Shown here in pieces: positions 32,820-40,238 of a stretch of DNA of 51,932 bases (positions within the stretch are counted from its first letter, which is position 1; each line of letters begins with the position of its first letter). The notes under the pieces were generated by a model. It was not told where the DNA came from. It did not search any database and saw only the letters and a list, made by a program, of their open reading frames with translations. The stretch comes from an uncultured Prevotella sp. (GTDB lineage Bacteria > Bacteroidota > Bacteroidia > Bacteroidales > Bacteroidaceae). The position numbers and the translations under genes were made by a program. The stretch covers positions 1 through 51,932 of the forward strand of contig CAMVAI010000012.1 of NCBI GenBank assembly GCA_947165435.1, in the 5' to 3' direction.

Positions 32820-34877
32820 TTACGTGCGGTGTTCTACGGAAAGGATGTCGGCGGGAACCCAGAACCAGAAGGTGCTGCCCGCCCCTACCTCGCTATCGAC
32901 GCCTATCTCGCCGCCGCATTTCTCGATGATGGCCTTGCAGATGGAGAGACCGAGGCCGGTGCCCTGCACGAAGTCGTTCAGTTTGACGAAGCGCTCGAAG
33001 ATGCGCTTCTGCTGGTCGGCGGGAATGCCGGCGCCGGTGTCTTCGCAATAGGCATAGAAGCCGCCGTGACCGTGGCGCTCCTCGATGCGGTAGCCCAGAC
33101 GGATGTGGCCCTGCTGGGTGTACTTCACGGCATTGGTGACAAAGTTGGTGAGCACCTGGTTGATGCGGGCACTGTCGAGACGGGTGCGCAGATGGACGTA
33201 TGGATTTTCCTTGATGAACTCGACGGCGGGGTTCTGCACACGCTGGGCGAGCGACTGGCAGAGGTCGTCGAAGACCATGGCGCAGTCGATGTCCTGCGGC
33301 TCTATCTGCATGGCGTTGGCATCGACATTGGAGAGCACCAGGATGTCGTTGATGAGCCGCAGCAGCATGTCGCAGTTGTTATGGATGATACGTATCATCT
33401 CGCGCTTGTCGTCGGGCGACTCGATGGCTTGCAGCAGGTCGGAGAAACCGACGATGGCGTTGAGCGGCGTGCGTATCTCGTGGGTCATATTGGCCAGGAA
33501 GACGCTCTTCAAGTGGCCCGACTCGTTGGCGCGCTCGGTCTCGTGCTTCAGCTGCTCCTGCTTCTTCATCAAGTTGGTGATGTTACGCAACAGACCGAAG
33601 GTGGCGGTCAGCCGACCGTTCTCGTCGAAGATAGGCACGCTGTTGATCTGGTTCCACTGCTCTTCGTCGGTGTCATGGAAGAGGGAACGCATGCGCGACA
33701 TATAGGCGATGGGCTTGGAATAGTATCGCTGGGGGTCTTTCAGGCGACGGGCCACCAGGTCGCGGCTGTCGATGAAATAGTCGGGCAGCTCGTCGAACGA
33801 CAACTCCAACTCGACGGTGCTCAGGCCTTGGTAGAACTGTATCTTCCGTTCGTCTATCAGCAGTCGCCAGGCACGCATGTCGCAGGCTTCCATCATGTAG
33901 CGCAGCTCCGTCTCGTAGAGCTGGATAGCCTCGTTGACCTTCTGTATCTCGATGTCGTTCTGCTTGGCCTGCAGGTAGAGCTGGCGCTCCTCGGAGACGT
34001 CGCGGACAGCTATCGAGATATACATCAGGCGGCCTTCGTCGTCGCGGATGGGGCGCACGCGAATCTCCAAGTAGAGATGCATGCTGCGCTCGGGCACCAC
34101 ACTGAGCGAGCACATCCACATGTCTTGCACGTTGTTACGGTCGAGCACCTCGTTGAAGGGGGAGGCGTCGAAGAGGTTGGTATTCGAGAAGTGGGCATCG
34201 CCTTCTTCGCTGTCGAAGTGGCAGATCTGCCGCATGATGGCATTCGAGTTGAGCAGCCAGCCGTCGGGCGAGTAGAAGGAGAGGCCGATGATGGAGTTCT
34301 CGAATATCTGGCGGTAGCGTTCGGACAACTGGCGCTCCTCTTCCTGCTGCTCACGCTGCTTGGTCTCGTCGCTCAGCGAACTGATGATGCTCATGGGCTG
34401 CGAATGGCCGGGAACGAACTCGGCAATGCTGCGGTTGTGTATATAGCCCCATCGCGGACGCCCGCCACTGTAGTCAAGGTTCCATCGGTAGTAGAACTCG
34501 GCTTCCTTCAGTTCGCCATTCATCATGCGTTGGAATTGCTGCAGCGTCGCCTCAAGGTCGTCGGGGTGGAGGTGGGTCTTCCACACATCGACGGGCAGCC
34601 CTTCTTCGGGCAACAGGTGACCGCTCAGCCGGTAGATATAGCGACGGCGCAGGTCGAACTCCACGACGTTGTTGGCACTGATCTTGAAGGCTTTCTGCAT
34701 CAGGTTGTTGGTAGAGACCATCTGCCGTATGGACCGGCGCAGCCGCTGCAGCACGAAGCGGTTGGTGATGACCACACCGACAAACACCGCAACCACCAAC
34801 AACACGATGGCGATGGTCAGCGGTTCCAGCTGGAAAGGCAGCTGCAGGAAGGAGGCTATGGCAATGGTTTCTATCAT
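32820..34877 (-). CDS. Sensor histidine kinase with N-terminal membrane helix and canonical H-box (pair A, active member)
   Basis: The product is 685 aa. A transmembrane helix (about 18-40, LTIAIVLLVVAVFVGVVI) is followed directly by three PAS-like domains (about 60-445), a short helix, HisKA with FLANMTHEIRTPLN (His 466) and HATPase with TNFVTNAVKYT, CEDTGAGIP and GTGLGLSI. There is no periplasmic sensor domain, receiver or output domain. It is a close paralogue of the kinase at 27219-29963 from the first PAS domain onward, including VFERFVKLND/IFERFVKLND and ICKAI(V/I)EKCGG. Its ATG overlaps the stop of the preceding Tyr-type kinase by 4 nt (34874-34877). Confidence 0.9.
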   Translation of the reverse strand: MIETIAIASFLQLPFQLEPLTIAIVLLVVAVFVGVVITNRFVLQRLRRSIRQMVSTNNLMQKAFKISANNVVEFDLRRRYIYRLSGHLLPEEGLPVDVWKTHLHPDDLEATLQQFQRMMNGELKEAEFYYRWNLDYSGGRPRWGYIHNRSIAEFVPGHSQPMSIISSLSDETKQREQQEEERQLSERYRQIFENSIIGLSFYSPDGWLLNSNAIMRQICHFDSEEGDAHFSNTNLFDASPFNEVLDRNNVQDMWMCSLSVVPERSMHLYLEIRVRPIRDDEGRLMYISIAVRDVSEERQLYLQAKQNDIEIQKVNEAIQLYETELRYMMEACDMRAWRLLIDERKIQFYQGLSTVELELSFDELPDYFIDSRDLVARRLKDPQRYYSKPIAYMSRMRSLFHDTDEEQWNQINSVPIFDENGRLTATFGLLRNITNLMKKQEQLKHETERANESGHLKSVFLANMTHEIRTPLNAIVGFSDLLQAIESPDDKREMIRIIHNNCDMLLRLINDILVLSNVDANAMQIEPQDIDCAMVFDDLCQSLAQRVQNPAVEFIKENPYVHLRTRLDSARINQVLTNFVTNAVKYTQQGHIRLGYRIEERHGHGGFYAYCEDTGAGIPADQQKRIFERFVKLNDFVQGTGLGLSICKAIIEKCGGEIGVDSEVGAGSTFWFWVPADILSVEHRT

Positions 34878-37048
34878 AGGAACAAAGGCGGTTCAGTGGG
34901 GTTTATAATCAAGTCGCGTTTCTTCTCCATGCTTTTGGCCTCGCAGGGGATGGTCACCCAGAAAGAAGAACCTTTGCCCGATTCGGACTCTACTTCTATC
35001 GTACCACCCATCTGCTGCACCAACAACTGGACGATGGGCAGGTTGAGGCCCGTGCCGCAAAGCTCCTGCGAGGCATTGCGCACAAAGCGGTCGAAGACGT
35101 GGGGCAGGGTCTGTGCGTCGATTCCCTGTCCGGAGTCCTCGATGCCGATGATGAGCTCGCCCAGGCGGTATTCGTACTTGGCACGCACCACGCCTTCGAA
35201 GGTGTACTTGGCACCCAGTTCGCAAAGCATGTGTATCACCTTGCCGAGGTTGGCCTGGTCGATGTCAATCACCAGACTGGAATAGGGATTCTCCACCACG
35301 GTCTTCACCTCAGGCTTTATGGTGCTCCACCCCATCTGGCAATAGCTGTCGAAGATGAGGGCGAAATCGACATCCTCTTTCTTATACTCAATCATGTTGG
35401 CATCCAGGCGTGAGATGAAGAGGATGTCGTTGACCAACTGTAGCAAGCTGTTGGAGTTGCGCTTGATTTCTTCGACGAAAAGCGGCTCGTCGGCCACGTC
35501 GTGCTCAGCCTCGAAGAGTTCGGCAAAGCCGACGACGGCATTCAGCGGGGTGCGTATCTCGTAGCTCATATTGGTGAGGAACGACTGCTTGAGCAGCTCC
35601 GTCTCCTGGGCTTTCTTGGTCTCTACGGCCAGGCGGCGCTCGGTCTCCACCAGGTCGGTCATGTTGCGGCACATGCCGAAATAGCGCTCCACCTTGCCGT
35701 CGGGGCCTAACATAGGCACCATATTGAACATCAGCCATATCTGACGGCCTTTCTTGTCGCGTATCTCGGTCTCGATGGTCTCCACCACGTTGTAGTGGGT
35801 GAGGTGGTCCATGCGGTTGAGCACACTGGACACGTTGCGGCGGAAGCGCATGGTGGCCAGACGAATGCAGCGCAACTGCGACAGGCGGAGCTGGGTCTGG
35901 CTGACATTGTCGGTCAGTTCCAGGGTATAGGTCGAGGGATAGTAGTTCACCAGACGGACATCCGTGACACGCAGGGCATAGTTGATATTGTTGATGTAGT
36001 CTTCAATCCGCTGGGTGGCACGGCGCAGACGGAGCGTGCCTTCCTGCATGCGGTGGAACGACTCGACCATCTCGGTGACATCGCGGCCGGCCATGTAGAT
36101 GCCATCCAGCTTGCCGTCGGCAGTGCGAATGGGATTGATGGTTGACTCGTAATAGACAATGGCGGGTTTTTCATCCGTACCCGTCTTCACCAGCTGGCCC
36201 TTCAGCTCGTCCAGGTTCATGATGCAGGTGGTACGGGTGTTTTCCATGTGGTCATAGTTGATGCCGTTGAAGATTGGGCTGTCTTCCAGCCGGTAAGTAC
36301 CGTCAAGCACATAAGAACTGTTGGGTATGCGGAAGGTCTGGCAGGCCTTGTCGTTGATATTGCGCAACACACCGTCGGCATCGTAGTAAACCATATCCAT
36401 CAGCGACGAACTGAATACCGTCTGGAAGCGCATCAACAGCTGGTTGACCTGCTGCTGCTTGAGATACTCGTCGGTGACATCGTGCTGGATGCCAAGCACA
36501 CGGCGCACACGGCCCTTCACATTACGGCTGGCGATGGACACATTAATCTCGTAGCGCCGCTGCAGACCGTCGTCCTCCACACAGCCGCACAGCTTCAGCG
36601 AGGCTGACAGGCGCTTGCCGTCGCAGATGTCGAACACGGCACTGCGCAAGCTCTCGAAATCGTCGCGGTCGTAGAGGCGGGAGAACTCCACGGGGTTGTA
36701 CTCGGCAATGGGGACACCGGTTTCTGACAGCACGGTATAGTGGCGCGACGAGGGGTCGTAGAGCCACAGGCGCAGATTACTGCTCTGTAGCACCAAGGCC
36801 AGACGGGCGTTCTGGCTGAGTCCGCCTCTGTTCTCCAACTGCTCGCGGAAGGTGAACAGCCTGTTATAAAACAGCAGCACAAAGATGCCTATCAGCATCG
36901 CGGCTACGGTGTAAGCCAGCAGATGATTGGCATCGTAAACCAGACCGTAATGGGTTACTTGCGCAAAGAGCCATGATGGACATGCCGACAGCATGACTGA
37001 CAGCATGACTTTCACGATGTTTTCCCTTACATATTTGCGCATCTTCAT
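34874..37048 (-). CDS. Sensor kinase homologue with H-box His replaced by Tyr and degenerate ATPase (pair A, predicted pseudokinase)
   Basis: The product is 724 aa. A signal-like segment (MLSVMLSACPSWLFAQ) and a very short external stretch lead to one transmembrane helix (about 44-65), three PAS-like domains and a kinase core. The H-box reads FLTNMSYEIRTPLNAVVGF with Tyr 496 (TAC) at the His position. The ATPase is further eroded: the N-box is IHMLCELGAKYT, lacking both conserved Asn, and G2 is GTGLNLPI. G1 IEDSGQGID remains. It is a paralogue of the Tyr-type kinase at 29960-32776 (QQQVNQLLMRFQTVFSSSLM versus RQQVEDSMLRYQAVFNSTMV). It is first in the four-gene unit and has a full promoter upstream. 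Confidence 0.88.
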   Translation of the reverse strand: MKMRKYVRENIVKVMLSVMLSACPSWLFAQVTHYGLVYDANHLLAYTVAAMLIGIFVLLFYNRLFTFREQLENRGGLSQNARLALVLQSSNLRLWLYDPSSRHYTVLSETGVPIAEYNPVEFSRLYDRDDFESLRSAVFDICDGKRLSASLKLCGCVEDDGLQRRYEINVSIASRNVKGRVRRVLGIQHDVTDEYLKQQQVNQLLMRFQTVFSSSLMDMVYYDADGVLRNINDKACQTFRIPNSSYVLDGTYRLEDSPIFNGINYDHMENTRTTCIMNLDELKGQLVKTGTDEKPAIVYYESTINPIRTADGKLDGIYMAGRDVTEMVESFHRMQEGTLRLRRATQRIEDYINNINYALRVTDVRLVNYYPSTYTLELTDNVSQTQLRLSQLRCIRLATMRFRRNVSSVLNRMDHLTHYNVVETIETEIRDKKGRQIWLMFNMVPMLGPDGKVERYFGMCRNMTDLVETERRLAVETKKAQETELLKQSFLTNMSYEIRTPLNAVVGFAELFEAEHDVADEPLFVEEIKRNSNSLLQLVNDILFISRLDANMIEYKKEDVDFALIFDSYCQMGWSTIKPEVKTVVENPYSSLVIDIDQANLGKVIHMLCELGAKYTFEGVVRAKYEYRLGELIIGIEDSGQGIDAQTLPHVFDRFVRNASQELCGTGLNLPIVQLLVQQMGGTIEVESESGKGSSFWVTIPCEAKSMEKKRDLIINPTEPPLFL

Positions 37049-37083
37049 GTCCGGTTAAGTAACAGTTACAGTTATATTGGCTA

Positions 37084-37114
37084 CAAAGATAAGTTTTTTT
37101 TGCTTTCCGACAAA
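37084..37114 (-). promoter_or_regulatory. Full -33/-7 promoter of the four-kinase operon
   Basis: On the minus strand TTTG (37114-37111) and TATCTTTG (37091-37084) are separated by 19 nt, the ideal spacing. The -7 box is 35 nt upstream of the first kinase ATG at 37048. No other promoter was seen within the kinase block. Confidence 0.8.
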
Positions 37115-37292
37115 ATATTTTGACGTTTTTTTTTCTGTAGAGGGCTGCAGACGATGACTATCTGCTTAAAACAACAGCAGGCAGCACTCACATAGAGACG
37201 GCAACAGGCAGCGGACAATACGAGGTGTCCACCGCCTGTAGCAAGGTATTATAATGATTGACTAAAGAGACTCGGTCTCGAAGGCTGTACGC

Positions 37293-38240
37293 TTAGAGGG
37301 GATACTCCTCGAAGGCATAAAGCACGGTAGAGAGATAACGCTCGCCGGTATCGGGCAACAGCACCACCACCTTCTTGCCCTTGTTCTCAGGACGGGCAGC
37401 CACCTGTGCGGCTGCAAAGGCTGCGGCACCACTGGAGATGCCTACCAAGAGGCCTTCCTCGCGAGCCAGCTGGCGTCCGGTGCGGATGGCATCGTCGTTA
37501 TCGACATCTATCACTTCGTCGATGATGGAAGCGTCGTAGGTCTGGGGCACGAAACCGGCACCGATGCCCTGTATCTTGTGCGGCCCGCTCTGGCCTCCGT
37601 TCAGCACAGGCGACGAGGCAGGCTCGACGGCAATGACCTTGACGTTGGGATTCTTCTCCTTCAGGGCCTTGCCTACGCCAGAGACGGTGCCGCCGGTGCC
37701 CACGCCGGCCACGAAGATATCTACCGCGCCGTCGGTGTCGTTCCAGATTTCCACACCGGTGGTAGCATAGTGCTTGGCGGGGTTGGCAGGATTCTCAAAC
37801 TGTTGCAGGATGACGCTGCCGGGGATGCTGTCGCGCAGGGCCTCAGCTTCGCGGATGGCTCCTGGCATGCCGTCTTTACCGCTGGTCAGGCGCACCTCGG
37901 CACCGTAGGCTTTCACCAGGTTACGACGCTCGACGCTCATCGTCTCAGGCATGGTAAGAATAAGGTGGTAGCCACGTACTGCCGATACCAAGGCCAGGCC
38001 GACACCGGTGTTTCCGCTGGTAGGTTCGATGATGGTGGCTCCGGGCTTCAGTATGCCTTTCTGCTCGGCATCTTCTATCATGGCCAGGGCGATACGGTCC
38101 TTGACGCTGCCACCGGGATTGAAATACTCTACCTTGGCTATCAGCGGTGTGCTGATACCTTTCGACGCTGAAAACTTGTTGAGTTCCAACAGGGGTGTGT
38201 TACCGATTAAATCGGTCAGTTGTTTTGCAATTCTTGACAT
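37293..38240 (-). CDS. cysK: Cysteine synthase A (O-acetylserine sulfhydrylase)
   Basis: The product is 315 aa. It is a PLP enzyme of fold type II that makes cysteine from O-acetylserine and sulfide in the cytoplasm. Visible marks are the PLP lysine in [13 protein letters not shown], the substrate loop [12 protein letters not shown], the phosphate loop [14 protein letters not shown] and the C-terminal [11 protein letters not shown]. Length is normal. It lies downstream of metY on the same strand, separated by an octanucleotide repeat array, with no promoter of its own seen. The pair forms a sulfur-assimilation unit. Confidence 0.95.
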   Translation of the reverse strand: MSRIAKQLTDLIGNTPLLELNKFSASKGISTPLIAKVEYFNPGGSVKDRIALAMIEDAEQKGILKPGATIIEPTSGNTGVGLALVSAVRGYHLILTMPETMSVERRNLVKAYGAEVRLTSGKDGMPGAIREAEALRDSIPGSVILQQFENPANPAKHYATTGVEIWNDTDGAVDIFVAGVGTGGTVSGVGKALKEKNPNVKVIAVEPASSPVLNGGQSGPHKIQGIGAGFVPQTYDASIIDEVIDVDNDDAIRTGRQLAREEGLLVGISSGAAAFAAAQVAARPENKGKKVVVLLPDTGERYLSTVLYAFEEYPL

Positions 38241-38261
38241 GGTTCTATTATTTTTTATGAT

Positions 38262-38405
38262 GATTTCGGAATAACGGGATAACGGAATAACGAGATAGCG
38301 GAATAACGGGATAACGGTATTACGGGATTACGGGATTACGGAATAACGGGATAACGAGATAACGGTATTACGGAATAACGGTATTATGGAATACCGAAAT
38401 TTCCC
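38262..38405 (+). repeat. 8-bp tandem repeat array, consensus (A/G)ATAACGG (array 3)
   Basis: About 17-18 consecutive 8-nt units fill the gap between the metY stop (13 nt away) and the cysK start. Units include AATAACGG, GATAACGG, TATTACGG, GATTACGG and AATACCGA. The plus-strand orientation is the same as in arrays 1 and 2, although the flanking genes here run on the minus strand, so the orientation does not follow transcription. Confidence 0.92.
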
Positions 38406-38418
38406 CATCACCCATCTC

Positions 38419-39711
38419 TCAAATCTTATCGAAGGCCTGGCTGAGGTCATCGATGATGTCGTCGATATGCTCGGTGCCGATGCTCAGACGGACGGTAGAT
38501 GGCGTGATGTGCTGCTGCGCCAACTCTTCGGGGGTCATCTGCGAGTGAGTGGTGGTGTAAGGATGAATCACCAGACTCTTCACGTCGGCCACATTGGCCA
38601 GCAGCGAGAATATCTCCAGCGAGTCGATGAATTTCCATGCTTCCTTTTCGCCGCCCTTGATCTCGAAGGTAAAGATGCTGCCGGCACCGTTGGGGTAGAG
38701 TTTCTTGTACAACTCATGGTCAGGATGGGTGGCCACGGCAGGATGGTTCACGCGGGCTACTTTCGGATGCTTCTGCAGGAAATCGACCACCTTCAGGGCG
38801 TTCTCCACATGACGCTCCACACGCAGGCTCAGCGTCTCCAAGCCCTGGAGCAGGATGAAGGCATTGAAGGGTGAGATAGTGGCACCGGTATCGCGCAGGA
38901 TGACGGCACGGATGCGGGTGACGAAGGCGGCAGCACCGGCCACGTCGGCAAACACGGCACCGTGGTACGAGGGATCGGGCTTTCCTAATGTGGGGAATTT
39001 GTCGGCATTCTTCTTCCAGTCGAAGCTGCCACCATCGACGATGACGCCGCCCAAAGAAGAGCCATGACCACCGATGAACTTGGTGGCAGAGTGTACCACG
39101 ACGTCGGCACCATGCTCAATGGGACGAATCAGGTAGGGGGTGCCGAAGGTGTTGTCGATAATCAGCGGCAGGTTGTGCTTGTGGGCCACTTCTGCCAGCG
39201 CGTCAATATCCGTCACGTCGCTGTTCGGATTGCCAAACGTCTCGGCATAGATGGCACGGGTGTTTGGCCGGATGGCAGCCTCGACGGCGGCAAGGTCGTT
39301 TACATTGACGATGGTGTTCGTGATGCCCTGGTTGGCCAGCGTATGGGTAATCAGGTTGAACGAGCCGCCATAGAGATTGTCGGCTGCCACGATATGGTCG
39401 CCAGCCAGCACGATGTTCTGCAGGGCGTAGGTGACGGCAGCGGCACCGCTGGCCACCGCCAGGCCGGCCACGCCACCCTCAAGGGCTGCCACGCGGTCTT
39501 CAAACACGCCTTGTGTCGAGTTGGTCAGTCGGCCATAGATATTACCGGCGTCACGCAGTCCGAAGCGGTCGGCAGCATGCTGCGAGTTGCGGAACACATA
39601 GCTCGTGGTCTGATAGATGGGTACGGCACGGGCATCCGTAGCAGGGTCGGGCTGTTCTTGTCCTACATGCAGTTGCAAAGTTTCGAAGTGTAGTTTCTTG
39701 TTGTTGCTCAT
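38419..39711 (-). CDS. metY: O-acetylhomoserine sulfhydrylase (aminocarboxypropyltransferase)
   Basis: The product is 430 aa of the Cys/Met metabolism PLP family. Marks are FETLQLHVGQEQPDPATDAR, the PYR-type NIYGRLTNSTQGVFEDRVAALEGG, the PLP lysine in VVHSATKFIGGHGSSLGG, and FNAFILLQGLETLSLRVERH. It converts O-acetylhomoserine and sulfide to homocysteine. The length of about 430 and the HVGQE start favour MetY over cystathionine synthases. It is upstream of cysK; a TAnnTTTG element lies 48 nt before its start. Confidence 0.93.
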   Translation of the reverse strand: MSNNKKLHFETLQLHVGQEQPDPATDARAVPIYQTTSYVFRNSQHAADRFGLRDAGNIYGRLTNSTQGVFEDRVAALEGGVAGLAVASGAAAVTYALQNIVLAGDHIVAADNLYGGSFNLITHTLANQGITNTIVNVNDLAAVEAAIRPNTRAIYAETFGNPNSDVTDIDALAEVAHKHNLPLIIDNTFGTPYLIRPIEHGADVVVHSATKFIGGHGSSLGGVIVDGGSFDWKKNADKFPTLGKPDPSYHGAVFADVAGAAAFVTRIRAVILRDTGATISPFNAFILLQGLETLSLRVERHVENALKVVDFLQKHPKVARVNHPAVATHPDHELYKKLYPNGAGSIFTFEIKGGEKEAWKFIDSLEIFSLLANVADVKSLVIHPYTTTHSQMTPEELAQQHITPSTVRLSIGTEHIDDIIDDLSQAFDKI

Positions 39712-39758
39712 AATCGTTATTATTTTTATGTTAATATACTTGTTTCTGAATCACAGTG

Positions 39759-39766
39759 CAAAGGTA
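39759..39766 (-). promoter_or_regulatory. -7 promoter element of metY
   Basis: Read on the minus strand this is TACCTTTG, 48 nt upstream of the metY ATG. No ideal -33 box is seen; an inverted repeat at 39796-39839 lies just upstream. Confidence 0.55.
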
Positions 39767-39795
39767 CGGCGAAATCCGCACATACGTAATCGCAC

Positions 39796-39839
39796 AAAGG
39801 GGGCATTTCATATACCATAAACGTGGTATATCGCCCTTT
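39796..39839. promoter_or_regulatory. Imperfect inverted repeat upstream of metY
   Basis: AAAGGGGGC plus ATATACC on the left pairs with GGTATAT plus GCCCTTT on the right around an 8-nt loop, with bulges. It sits between the divergent metY gene and the small gene at 40030. It may be an operator for a metY regulator or a transcript end; the choice cannot be made from sequence. Confidence 0.4.
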
Positions 39840-39952
39840 CTGGCTCTATTATAAAATATGTACGCGATAGCATTTAAGCACTGCATAGCACAAATCTTTG
39901 TTAAAAAGCGTTGGAAAGTTGACTAAACGGCGGCTTTCTGCTTATTTTTGAT

Positions 39953-39960
39953 TACCTTTG
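39953..39960 (+). promoter_or_regulatory. -7 promoter element of the sulfatase operon
   Basis: TACCTTTG matches TAnnTTTG and lies 69 nt before the ATG at 40030. It probably drives the small gene, the sulfatase and the maturase together. Confidence 0.55.
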
Positions 39961-40029
39961 CCCGTGCGTATCAAGCATACGCCAAATTCACAACAGGAAA
40001 CTGTCAACTATCAAATAAACTACTACGAC

Positions 40030-40224
40030 ATGAGCATACGAGATGAGATCATGCAGGAGCTTAGGGGCAGAGAAAGCCTACGGGAGAGTTTGCGGGATTT
40101 TGACAACCTCGACGAAGACTGTTACTCCTTAGAAGATGTCCTAAAGGCAGAAGTGTTGGCCGATAAGGGTGATACGGCCGAAAAACTAATGTATCTATCT
40201 ATGTTTAAGGACAAGCTAATATAA
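40030..40224 (+). CDS. Small acidic protein of unknown function (64 aa)
   Basis: The product is 64 aa, MSIRDEIMQELRGRESLRES to LMYLSMFKDKLI. It is highly charged, with many Glu, Asp and Arg, predicted helical, and has no signal peptide, transmembrane segment or metal-binding Cys. The family is not recognised. The ATG at 40030 is chosen; the frame upstream lacks a good start. It ends 14 nt before the sulfatase start, so the two are probably in one transcript. Its base composition is AT-richer than the sulfatase. A role in sulfatase expression is only a guess from position. Confidence 0.65.
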   Translation: MSIRDEIMQELRGRESLRESLRDFDNLDEDCYSLEDVLKAEVLADKGDTAEKLMYLSMFKDKLI

Positions 40225-40238
40225 TAAAGACACCAGTG

